Positions 6,853-14,331 of a stretch of 64,000 nt of DNA are shown here, in pieces. The stretch spans positions 3,825,337-3,889,336 of the forward strand of contig NZ_CP132507.1 of assembly GCF_032191775.1 (NCBI RefSeq). Direction: 5' to 3'. The notes beneath the pieces are model-generated. The model was given only the letters and a program-made list of their open reading frames with translations. It was not told where the DNA came from and did not search any database. Source of the DNA: Rhodoferax mekongensis. GTDB taxonomy: Bacteria > Pseudomonadota > Gammaproteobacteria > Burkholderiales > Burkholderiaceae_C. Made by a program: the position numbers and the translations under genes. Each line of letters opens with the position of its first letter. Position 1 is the stretch's first letter.

Positions 6853-9800
6853 TCACCGGGCGAGCACCGCCTCCAGCGCCTTGCCCGTGTGTGTGCCCAA
6901 CCTGACCACATCTTCTGGCGTGGTGGCGGCCACTACCCGTCCACCGCCATTGCCCCCTTCGGGGCCGAGGTCCAGCACCCAGTCGGCTTCGGCAATTACA
7001 TCGAGGTCGTGCTCAATCACCACCACGCTATGGCCGCCGTTCACCAGGCGGTGCAGCACATGGATGAGCTTTTCCACATCAGCCATGTGGAGGCCAACAG
7101 TAGGCTCGTCCAGCACGTAGAGCGTGTGCGGCACTTTGTTGCCGCGCTTGCCCACGTCGTCGCGCACCTTGCTGAGTTCGGTGACCAGCTTGATGCGCTG
7201 TGCCTCGCCGCCACTCAGTGTGGGTGAGGGCTGGCCCAAGGTCAGGTAGCCCAGGCCCACGTCTTTGAGCAGCTGTAGCGGATGCGCGATGACAGGCATG
7301 GCGGCAAAGAAATCGACCGCTTCGTCCACTTCCATTTGCAGCACATCGCCGATGTTTTTGCCCCGCCAGGTGACGGCCAGCGTTTCGGGGTTGAAGCGGG
7401 CGCCCTTGCAGGTTTCGCACACCACTTTCACATCCGGCAGGAAGCTCATGCCGATGGTGCGCATGCCCTGCCCTTCGCAGCTGGGGCAGCGGCCTTCGCC
7501 GGTGTTGAAGCTGAAGCGGTTGGACGCATAACCGCGCGCCTTGGCTTCCAGCGTGTCGGCAAAGAGTTTGCGGATGGTGTCCCAGAAACCAATGTAGGTG
7601 GCCGGGCAGGAGCGCGGTGTTTTGCCGATGGGCGTTTGGTCCACTTCGAGCACGCGGTCTATGGATTCATAGCCGGTCACGCCTTCGCAGCCCAGCCAGT
7701 CGATTTTTTCACCGGCCTCCAGCGCATCGCGACCAGCTTTGGTGCTGCGCTTTTGCACGGCGGTTTGCACGTTGGCCAACAACACGTCGCGCGCCAGGGT
7801 GGACTTACCCGAGCCACTGACGCCGGTGATGGCCACCAGGCGTTTGAGTGGCACATGGGCGGTGACGCCTTGCAGGTTGTGCATGGTGGCGTTGTGGACG
7901 GTGAGCCAGTCGATTTTTGGTTTGTACGTTGCGGCTGTAGTTGCTGAACCCGCCATGGGTAGCCCGGCAACGGGCTCCTCATACGCTCGCTTTGCGAGCT
8001 CCAAATCGTCGCCCGCTGCCGGGCTACCCGCGGCTGCGACGGACATTTGGGCGGTGCGGCGGTCGGCTAAGGCGGCGTATTCGGCGGCAACCTTGGTGCG
8101 TTCTGCTAGCTCCGTGTTGGCGGCGGCGCTGTCCAGAATGCGCGCTGCTTCAACGGCTGCCTTCTGTGTTTTGGCACTGAGCTTCTTCGCAGGCTTACCC
8201 GCACCCGCGGTGGAGAGGCTTGCGCCGGAAGCCGATTTCGAGCTCGCATCGCGAGCGTATGAGGCGCCCGGCGTAAGCGCCTCTACCGCGTCGAGCGCCA
8301 ATGTCTCCGCAAACGACACCATGCCACGACGCACAGCCAAAGGATGCTTCATCGCATGCAACAAGTACCGCCCCGTCTGAGACTCCGCAGCCTTCTGCAC
8401 ATCGGCAATAGACCCCTGCGCCACCAGCCGCCCACCGCGTTTGCCCGCACTCGGCCCTATGTCGATGATGTGGTCCGCGTGGCGGATGGTGTCTTCGTCG
8501 TGCTCCACCACCACCAGCGTGTTGCCCTTGTCACTCAGGCTTTGCAAGGCTCCCAACAGGATTTTGTTGTCGCGCGCATGCAAGCCAATGGTTGGCTCAT
8601 CCAGCACGTAACACACACCTTGCAGGTTGCTACCCAGCTGCGCTGCGAGGCGGATGCGCTGTGCCTCACCGCCACTCAGTGTGGGCGCGCCCCGGTCCAG
8701 CGTGAGGTAGCCCAGGCCGACTTCTTCCAAGAACTCGAGGCGGCTGCGGATCTCAGGCACCAGGTCGCGGGCGATGTCGGCCTCGCGGGTCGTCATGCCA
8801 CCCGCCAATTGCAATGTCTGCACCCACTGGCGCACATCGGTCACGGAAAGGCGTGCAATGTCGGTGATGCCCACACCAGCAAATTTGACATTGCGCGCCG
8901 TGGCATTCAGGCGCGTGCCGTTGCAAGTGGAGCAGGCTTTGTCGTGCAGGTCTTCGATGTCGGCTTCGGCAAAGGTCTGCTCGCGGCCCTTGTTGTCATC
9001 GTCCTTGACTGAGTCGTCAAACACCTTGCGCTGCTCTTTGGTGAGCGCCACGCCGGTGCCTACGCAGTCCGGGCACCAGCCGTGTTTGCTGTTGTACGAG
9101 AACAAGCGCGGGTCCAGCTCGGCATACGAGGTCGCGCAGACCGGGCAAGCGCGCTTGGTGGAAAACACCTGCACCTTGCCCACATTGGCAGCAGACTCAC
9201 CTGATGCCATCACCTCCCGCAAGCTGCCAATATCGCTGAGAACATAGACCACGCCCTTGCCGTGGGTGAGCGCGTCCGCCAGCGCGGTGCGCAGGGCAAA
9301 CTCGTTGGCAGGCGTTACATCCAGGCTGGCCACAGGCAGCTCAATGTTGTGCTCCTTGAAACGGTCAATCCGCGGGAAGCCACTGGTGGGCAGGAAGTTG
9401 CCGTCCACCCGCAGATGGGTGAAACCCTTGGGTCGCGCCCAGTCGGCCAACTCGGTGTACACGCCCTTGCGCCCTTGCACTAACGGTGCCAAAAGACCAA
9501 TGTGTTGGCCGCGGTAGTTCTTGAGCAACTGGGCCGCAATGCTGTCTGCGGACTGCGGCTCCACCGCTGCGCCGTCTTTGAAGCAATGCTGGGTGCCCAG
9601 CTTCACATAAAGCAAGCGCAGGAAGTGCCACACCTCGGTAGTGGTACCTACCGTGGACTTGCGCCCGCCGCGCGAGAGCCGCTGCTCAATCGCCACCGTA
9701 GGCGGAATGCCATACACCGCATCCACCTCAGGGCGACCTGCAGGTTGCACGATGGAACGGGCATAGGCGTTCAAAGATTCGAGGTAACGCCGCTGCCCTT

Positions 9801-12800
9801 CGTTGAACAAGATGTCAAACGCCAAAGTCGATTTGCCAGACCCGGACACGCCAGTGACCACACTGAACTTGCCGCGCGGAATATCCACCGACAAAGACTT
9901 GAGGTTGTGCTCCTTCGCATTCACGATGCGAATGGAATTCGACGTGTCGACCACCCCCGCCCCGGAGGCGGATGGGCTCGCGCCTAGGGCCGATTTGCTA
10001 CTCGCAAAGCGAGTTGATGAGGCCGTGGGCGCAAGCCCATCCGCCGGAGCACGCGCCCGACCATCCGCCGCAGCAACAGAAGTAAACGTAGCCGACGACT
10101 CCGCCACCTCATGCACCACACCCATCGCCGCCGCGTATTCCCGCAATGCCTTACCGGTATGTGAAGTGGGATGCAACAACAGGTCCTCCGGCGTGCCATA
10201 CGCCACCACCTGCCCACCCGCATCGCCCCCCTCGGGGCCCAGGTCGATCAGCCAATCGGACGCACGAATCACATCGAGGTTGTGCTCAATCACCACCAGC
10301 GAATGCCCGGCGTCCAGCAACTTGCGCAGCGCGCGCATCAACTTGGCGATGTCTTCAAAGTGCAGACCGGTCGTCGGCTCGTCCAGCATGAAGAGCGAGC
10401 CCTTGCGCGCCAGCAACTGCTTGCTTGCACTGGAGCTCTTGGCCGCTTCAGCCAAAAAGCCTGCGAGCTTGAGGCGCTGCGCCTCACCACCCGACAGCGT
10501 GGGCACCGGTTGGCCCAGCTTCACATATTCCAGCCCCACATCCACGATGGGTTGCAGCACGCGGATGACCTCGCGGTCCGCGCTGAACAGATCCGCCGCT
10601 TCGCTGACGGTAAGTTCCAGAACATCAGCCACGTTGACGCTCCGTCCCTTACGCTCAATCGTCACTTCCAGAATCTCGGGACGGTAACGCTTGCCATCGC
10701 AGTCCGGGCAGCGCAAATACACATCACTCAGGAACTGCATTTCCACGTGCTCAAAACCGGAGCCACCGCAAGTAGGGCAACGGCCATCGCCGCTGTTGAA
10801 GCTGAACTTGGCGGCGGTGTAGCTGCGCTCCCTGGACAAGGCGGCACCGGCAAACAACTCGCGAATCGCGTCCCACGCGCCCACGTAGCTCACCGGGTTG
10901 GAGCGCGCCGTTTTGCCGATGGGCGACTGATCCACAAACACCATGTCGCTGAGCTGCTCCGCACCCAGCAGGCTCGTGTGGGCGCCCGGTGTTTCGGTGG
11001 CTTTTCCGAAGTGGCGCAACAAGGCAGGGGCCAACACATCCTGAATCAGCGTGGACTTGCCGGAGCCGGAGACCCCGGTGACGCAGACCAAGCGCTGCAG
11101 TGGAATCTCCACCGACACGTTTTTGAGGTTGTGCTCGGTCACGCCCTCCAGAATCAGGCGCGGGTGGTTGGGTGCGACCATGCGCTTGAAGCCCATGCCC
11201 ACCTGCTTGCGGCCGCCCAGGTAGGCGCCGGTCATGGTGTCTGCGCCCTTGAGGGCCTCGGTGGTACCGTCAAATACGATTTGGCCGCCCTTCTCACCCG
11301 GGCCGGGGCCCATGTCGATCATGCGGTCGGCGGCCAGCATCACCGCCGGGTCATGCTCCACAACCACCAGCGTGTTGCCCGCATCGCGCAAGCGCTGCAT
11401 GGCCACGATGATGCGGTTCATGTCGCGCGGGTGCAGGCCGATGCTGGGCTCGTCCAACACGAACAGCGTGTTGACCAGCGAGGTGCCCAATGCGGTGGTG
11501 AGGTTGATGCGCTGCACCTCGCCGCCACTCAGCGTGCGGCTCTGGCGGTCCAGAGTGAGGTAGCCAATGCCCACATCGCACAGGTATTTGAGCCGGGTGC
11601 CGACCTCTTCGAACAAAAGCTTGAGGGTTTTGTGCTCGGCCTCGGAGGCGGTTGGAGCTGTTTTCTCCGGGCGGGCCGCAGGCAGGGAAGCGCCGGGCTC
11701 CTCATGCATTTGCTGCGCAACTGCCAAATCGTCACCCGCCACTTCCCTGCCTTCGGCTTGGCTATCCGGCGCGACATCTTCCGAACGCGAAGCGGAGCCC
11801 GGTGTGCCGGAAGGGGCCGATTTGCTACTCGCGAAGCGAGTTGATGAGGCCCCTGCCGGCACGCCGGGCTCCGCCCCCCCAAAGATGCCCAAATCGGATT
11901 GCAGCGCATCAAAAAACCGCTTGAGCCGGTCCAATGGCATCAGCATCAAATCGTGTAGCGACAAGCCGGGCAGCGCTTCCAACTGCTCACGAGACCACTT
12001 CACGCCCTTGGGCATGAAACGCTTGGCCGGGTCCAGCGCCATGTCAGCCTGGTCCTTGGTGCCTATGCGCCAAAGCAGGCTCTCCGTCTTCAATCGCGAG
12101 CCATTGCAGGTCGGGCAGGTTGTGTAACTGCGGTACTTGGACAAGAGCACGCGGATGTGCATCTTGTAGGCCTTGGTCTCCAGGTACTCAAAGAACCGGT
12201 CCACCCCGAACCAGTGCTGGTTCCACTTGCCGTTCCAGTTTGGGGAGCCCTTGAGCACCCAGTGCTTTTGTTCTGCGGTCAGCTTGTACCAAGGTGTGTC
12301 GCGCGGAATACCGCTGGCCTCGGCGTGGCGCATCAAGTCGTCCTGGCACTCTTGCCAAGCGGGCGTCTGCATGGGCTTGATGGCACCGGCGCGCAAGGTG
12401 AGCTTGTCATTGGGAATGACCAGCCCATAGTCCACGCCCACCACCCTCCCGAATCCCCGGCACGCGTCGCAGGCGCCTACAGCCGAGTTGAAGCTGAACA
12501 TGGACGCAATCGGGTCGGTGTAGCGGATATCGCTCTGAGGGCAGTGCAGACCCGTGGAGAAACGCCAGATCTCAGGCGCTGGGTTTGCTATGGTTTCAGG
12601 AGCTGCTCGCGCACTATCCACGGGCGCCAGGTCCTCTTTCAACACATAAGCGTTCAATCGCCCGCTGCCGCGCTTGAGGGAGGTCTCAATAGCCTCCAGA
12701 ACGCGTGCTTTTTCCACACCGTCGATGCGGAAGCGGTCCGCCACGACGTCCAGAATTTTGACTGCCCCCACGCTTGCCGCTTCGCGTGCTGCGCTGCCCC

Positions 12801-13416
12801 CCTTGGGGGCTTTCGCCCCTTGGGGCGGCCCGGCGGGGCTCAGCGCACGCACTTCTTCCCGCTCGGCCTGCACACGGGTGAAGCCACTGGCGCTCAGCCA
12901 CTGGGTTACTTCGTCAGGGGTGGCGTTGCCCGGCAGCTCTACAGGAAAGGTCAGCACCAAGCGGGGATTACCTTCGGCAGCGGCGCGCTGCAGCAGCGTG
13001 GTGTAAATCGTCTCGGGGGTATCGTGCTGCACGGGTAGCGCAGTGTCTTTGTCAAACAGGCTACCCGCGCGGGAAAACAGGAGCTTGAGGTGGTCGTTGA
13101 GCTCCGTCATGGTGCCCACGGTGGAGCGGCTGGAGCGCACCGGATTGGTCTGGTCAATTGCAATCGCAGGCGGGACACCCTCAACCTTGTCGACGGCGGG
13201 CTTGTCCATGCGGTCCAGAAACTGGCGCGCATAGGCGCTGAAAGTTTCCACGTAGCGGCGCTGGCCTTCGGCGTACAGCGTGTCGAACACCAGGCTGGAT
13301 TTTCCCGAGCCGCTGGGGCCGGTGACCACGGTCAGCTCCCCCGTGCGGATGTCCAGATCGAGGTTCTTGAGATTGTGCTGTCGCGCCCCGCGAATGCGGA
13401 TGGTGCCCTGGGTCAT
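6853..13416 (-). CDS. uvrA: Tandem-fused excinuclease ABC subunit A (two UvrA units in one chain)
   Basis: A 2187-residue protein, more than twice the usual ~950. It holds four ABC-type ATPase modules: Walker A motifs near residues 34 (GPSGSGKSS), 785, 1192 and 1869 (all GVSGSGKST), four LSGGE signatures, and repeated zinc motifs (CxxC…CPxC). The first unit is about residues 1-1100 and the second about 1155-2187. UvrA scans DNA for lesions with UvrB in nucleotide excision repair. Tandem UvrA proteins are known in betaproteobacteria; their specific role is unclear, and a normal uvrA may exist elsewhere. The chain is interrupted by seven repeat-encoded inserts (five family A, one C, one D), at residues ~189-211, 261-278, 515-542, 556-579, 1124-1150, 1710-1737 and 1797-1820, mostly in inter-domain linkers and all in frame. 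Confidence 0.93.
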   Translation of the reverse strand: MTQGTIRIRGARQHNLKNLDLDIRTGELTVVTGPSGSGKSSLVFDTLYAEGQRRYVETFSAYARQFLDRMDKPAVDKVEGVPPAIAIDQTNPVRSSRSTVGTMTELNDHLKLLFSRAGSLFDKDTALPVQHDTPETIYTTLLQRAAAEGNPRLVLTFPVELPGNATPDEVTQWLSASGFTRVQAEREEVRALSPAGPPQGAKAPKGGSAAREAASVGAVKILDVVADRFRIDGVEKARVLEAIETSLKRGSGRLNAYVLKEDLAPVDSARAAPETIANPAPEIWRFSTGLHCPQSDIRYTDPIASMFSFNSAVGACDACRGFGRVVGVDYGLVIPNDKLTLRAGAIKPMQTPAWQECQDDLMRHAEASGIPRDTPWYKLTAEQKHWVLKGSPNWNGKWNQHWFGVDRFFEYLETKAYKMHIRVLLSKYRSYTTCPTCNGSRLKTESLLWRIGTKDQADMALDPAKRFMPKGVKWSREQLEALPGLSLHDLMLMPLDRLKRFFDALQSDLGIFGGAEPGVPAGASSTRFASSKSAPSGTPGSASRSEDVAPDSQAEGREVAGDDLAVAQQMHEEPGASLPAARPEKTAPTASEAEHKTLKLLFEEVGTRLKYLCDVGIGYLTLDRQSRTLSGGEVQRINLTTALGTSLVNTLFVLDEPSIGLHPRDMNRIIVAMQRLRDAGNTLVVVEHDPAVMLAADRMIDMGPGPGEKGGQIVFDGTTEALKGADTMTGAYLGGRKQVGMGFKRMVAPNHPRLILEGVTEHNLKNVSVEIPLQRLVCVTGVSGSGKSTLIQDVLAPALLRHFGKATETPGAHTSLLGAEQLSDMVFVDQSPIGKTARSNPVSYVGAWDAIRELFAGAALSRERSYTAAKFSFNSGDGRCPTCGGSGFEHVEMQFLSDVYLRCPDCDGKRYRPEILEVTIERKGRSVNVADVLELTVSEAADLFSADREVIRVLQPIVDVGLEYVKLGQPVPTLSGGEAQRLKLAGFLAEAAKSSSASKQLLARKGSLFMLDEPTTGLHFEDIAKLMRALRKLLDAGHSLVVIEHNLDVIRASDWLIDLGPEGGDAGGQVVAYGTPEDLLLHPTSHTGKALREYAAAMGVVHEVAESSATFTSVAAADGRARAPADGLAPTASSTRFASSKSALGASPSASGAGVVDTSNSIRIVNAKEHNLKSLSVDIPRGKFSVVTGVSGSGKSTLAFDILFNEGQRRYLESLNAYARSIVQPAGRPEVDAVYGIPPTVAIEQRLSRGGRKSTVGTTTEVWHFLRLLYVKLGTQHCFKDGAAVEPQSADSIAAQLLKNYRGQHIGLLAPLVQGRKGVYTELADWARPKGFTHLRVDGNFLPTSGFPRIDRFKEHNIELPVASLDVTPANEFALRTALADALTHGKGVVYVLSDIGSLREVMASGESAANVGKVQVFSTKRACPVCATSYAELDPRLFSYNSKHGWCPDCVGTGVALTKEQRKVFDDSVKDDDNKGREQTFAEADIEDLHDKACSTCNGTRLNATARNVKFAGVGITDIARLSVTDVRQWVQTLQLAGGMTTREADIARDLVPEIRSRLEFLEEVGLGYLTLDRGAPTLSGGEAQRIRLAAQLGSNLQGVCYVLDEPTIGLHARDNKILLGALQSLSDKGNTLVVVEHDEDTIRHADHIIDIGPSAGKRGGRLVAQGSIADVQKAAESQTGRYLLHAMKHPLAVRRGMVSFAETLALDAVEALTPGASYARDASSKSASGASLSTAGAGKPAKKLSAKTQKAAVEAARILDSAAANTELAERTKVAAEYAALADRRTAQMSVAAAGSPAAGDDLELAKRAYEEPVAGLPMAGSATTAATYKPKIDWLTVHNATMHNLQGVTAHVPLKRLVAITGVSGSGKSTLARDVLLANVQTAVQKRSTKAGRDALEAGEKIDWLGCEGVTGYESIDRVLEVDQTPIGKTPRSCPATYIGFWDTIRKLFADTLEAKARGYASNRFSFNTGEGRCPSCEGQGMRTIGMSFLPDVKVVCETCKGARFNPETLAVTWRGKNIGDVLQMEVDEAVDFFAAMPVIAHPLQLLKDVGLGYLTLGQPSPTLSGGEAQRIKLVTELSKVRDDVGKRGNKVPHTLYVLDEPTVGLHMADVEKLIHVLHRLVNGGHSVVVIEHDLDVIAEADWVLDLGPEGGNGGGRVVAATTPEDVVRLGTHTGKALEAVLAR
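7957..8029 (+). repeat. Family A palindromic element, copy 1 (in uvrA)
   Basis: Arms of 19 bp (7957-7975 and 8011-8029) are inverted repeats with one mismatch. The 35-bp core between them starts tcctcatacgctcgctttgc and contains the stem gctcgc/gcgagc. On the uvrA strand the core encodes GDDLELAKRAYEEP. No frame shift results. Confidence 0.9.
8206..8290 (-). repeat. Family A palindromic element, copy 2 (in uvrA)
   Basis: Arms 8206-8228 and 8268-8290 pair at 19 of 23 positions. The core is in the opposite orientation to copy 1 and shares CCTCATACGCTCGC, GCGAGCTC and AAATCG with it on the minus strand. The uvrA peptide here is SYARDASSKSASG. Confidence 0.85.
9967..10045 (-). repeat. Family A palindromic element, copy 3 (in uvrA, between the two UvrA units)
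   Basis: Arms 9967-9991 and 10021-10045 pair at about 22 of 25 positions. The 29-bp core read on the minus strand is TCATCAACTCGCTTTGCG then AGTAGCAAATC, and encodes SSTRFASSKSA. It lies in the linker joining the two UvrA units. Confidence 0.9.
11680..11752 (+). repeat. Family A palindromic element, copy 4 (in uvrA)
   Basis: Arms aggcagggaagcgccggg (11680-11697) and its near complement (11735-11752) flank a core beginning ctcctcatgcatttgctgcg and ending gccaaatcgtca. The core has diverged but keeps the CCTCAT and CCAAATCGTC ends of copy 1. Encoded peptide: GDDLAVAQQMHEEP. Confidence 0.85.
11792..11874 (-). repeat. Family A palindromic element, copy 5 (in uvrA)
   Basis: Arms 11792-11818 and 11848-11874 (27 bp each) pair at 25 of 27 positions. 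The 29-bp core differs from copy 3 by one base, yet the arms are unrelated to those of copy 3. Encoded peptide: SSTRFASSKSA. It lies only 40 bp from copy 4 in reading order. Confidence 0.92.
12587..12634 (+). repeat. Family D dispersed repeat, copy 3 (in uvrA)
   Basis: Reads gctatggtttcaggagctgc then tcgcgcactatccacgggcg, a close match to the family D pattern, antisense to uvrA. It encodes the UvrA segment VDSARAAPETIANP. Confidence 0.85.
12784..12850 (-). repeat. Family C palindromic element, copy 1 (in uvrA)
   Basis: Contains the nested stems ccccccttgggggc and gccccttggggcggc, with loosely complementary ends (gcgtgctgcgctg and cagcgcacgc). On the uvrA strand it encodes SPAGPPQGAKAPKGGSAARE. 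A related element lies at 51179-51262. Confidence 0.75.
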
Positions 13417-13462
13417 GGTGAATGCTCTCTGCGGTGGGGAGAGACATTCTAGGCACGCACCG

Positions 13463-13972
13463 TTACCCTTTCAGGGCACGCTCCAATTCCCGACAGGCTT
13501 TGGTGCCCACGGCGTCCTGGATCTTGGGCAAAAGGGCCAGAAGGTCCTCGTACCCTGCGGCGGATTCGACCGACAGGTTCAACATGAAACCCCTGAGGCC
13601 CAAGCCCGCCGTGAGCTTGGTAGCAATCGGCTTCGCGTCGCTGTATCGCTCTTGGGGCGTGCGGTCACTCACGGGCTGCGCCGGGCTGGCAGACGCTTCC
13701 GCCAGCTCCACCGCATCTGCCGACGCAACGACAGGCCCAGGCACCGATGCAGGCACCTGACCCGCTACGGGGGCCAGAAAGCCCTGTTCCACCATGTAAT
13801 CCACATCGGCCCGGGTCACCCCCATGCCGGCGGTCGCGGTCAGCACCTGGTCTGCCGTCTTTTGACCGTCAAACAGGATGAAAGCGGAGCGTTGGCGGGC
13901 CGAAAACAAGGGCGAACGCTCTTTGAACGCTTTTTGTCCCACTTCCGTTTTTGTGAATTTCATGAGTGGCAT
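13463..13972 (-). CDS. Hypothetical protein
   Basis: About 169 residues from the ATG at 13970-13972 (MPLMKFTKTEVGQKAF…). The frame extends further upstream, but those residues look non-coding and no clear ribosome binding site separates the candidates. The N-terminal ~70 residues (ARQRSAFILFDGQKTADQVL…GVTRADVDYMVEQGFLAP) look like a small winged-helix-type fold; an Ala/Pro/Ser-rich linker leads to a helical C-terminal part (YEDLLALLPKIQDAVG…). There is no signal peptide or membrane span. Similar proteins occur in related betaproteobacteria as far as I recall, without assigned function. Confidence 0.6.
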   Translation of the reverse strand: MPLMKFTKTEVGQKAFKERSPLFSARQRSAFILFDGQKTADQVLTATAGMGVTRADVDYMVEQGFLAPVAGQVPASVPGPVVASADAVELAEASASPAQPVSDRTPQERYSDAKPIATKLTAGLGLRGFMLNLSVESAAGYEDLLALLPKIQDAVGTKACRELERALKG

Positions 13973-14047
13973 TTTAGGACTGCGGTGCAGCTCCACTCGA
14001 ACGAAAGGGGCCATCAGGCCCCCTCGTTTACCCTATCCGGGAGACGC

Positions 14048-14236
14048 TTATTTGGCTTCGCTGGCAGCAGGTGCTGCGGGGGCAGCGGCAGGTGCAGAGA
14101 CCGCAGTTGCGGGAGCTTCGCTGTGCGTCGCATCAGCGCCGTGCTTCTCACCACTCATATCAATATCTCCACCCTTGCTCAGGATGTACAAAGCCAGGCC
14201 GGCAAACAACGCAAAACCCACAGCAATTTTCCACAT
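14048..14236 (-). CDS. Small single-span membrane protein
   Basis: A 62-residue protein with one hydrophobic span (IAVGFALFAGLALYIL) followed by a Gly/Asp segment (SKGGDIDMSGEKHG) and an Ala/Pro-rich tail. A GAAAGAAG ribosome binding site precedes the ATG, which supports a real gene. It is probably anchored in the inner membrane with the low-complexity tail in the periplasm. No known family is recognised. It lies downstream of the MHS transporter, beyond that gene's terminator. Confidence 0.55.
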   Translation of the reverse strand: MWKIAVGFALFAGLALYILSKGGDIDMSGEKHGADATHSEAPATAVSAPAAAPAAPAASEAK

Positions 14237-14242
14237 ACCACT

Positions 14243-14276
14243 TCTTTCAAAAAAAAAGCTCTCCGGAGCGGAGAGC
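14243..14276 (-). terminator. Intrinsic terminator after MHS transporter
   Basis: gctctcc (14258-14264) and ggagagc (14270-14276) form a 7-bp stem followed on the minus strand by a run of eight or more U. A second hairpin (gccccgg/ccggggc, 14286-14307) precedes it. Both lie just past the transporter stop. Confidence 0.8.
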
Positions 14277-14331
14277 CTGGAAATTGCCCCGGCTTGGAGA
14301 CCGGGGCGTTAACTCACTTCACTCGCAAAAA

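Noticed and set aside
10171..11844. 557-residue open frame opposite uvrA
   Set aside because: Shadow frame; the translated sequence has no family features and the other strand is a well conserved ATPase.
7957..11874. CRISPR array
   Set aside because: Repeats are palindromic with variable arms, irregularly spaced, in both orientations and translated; there is no spacer pattern or cas gene.
11888..11905. Additional family A core (cccaaatcggattg) in uvrA
   Set aside because: Only the AAATCGG end matches, and the encoded SDLGIFG is plausible native UvrA sequence without flanking arms.
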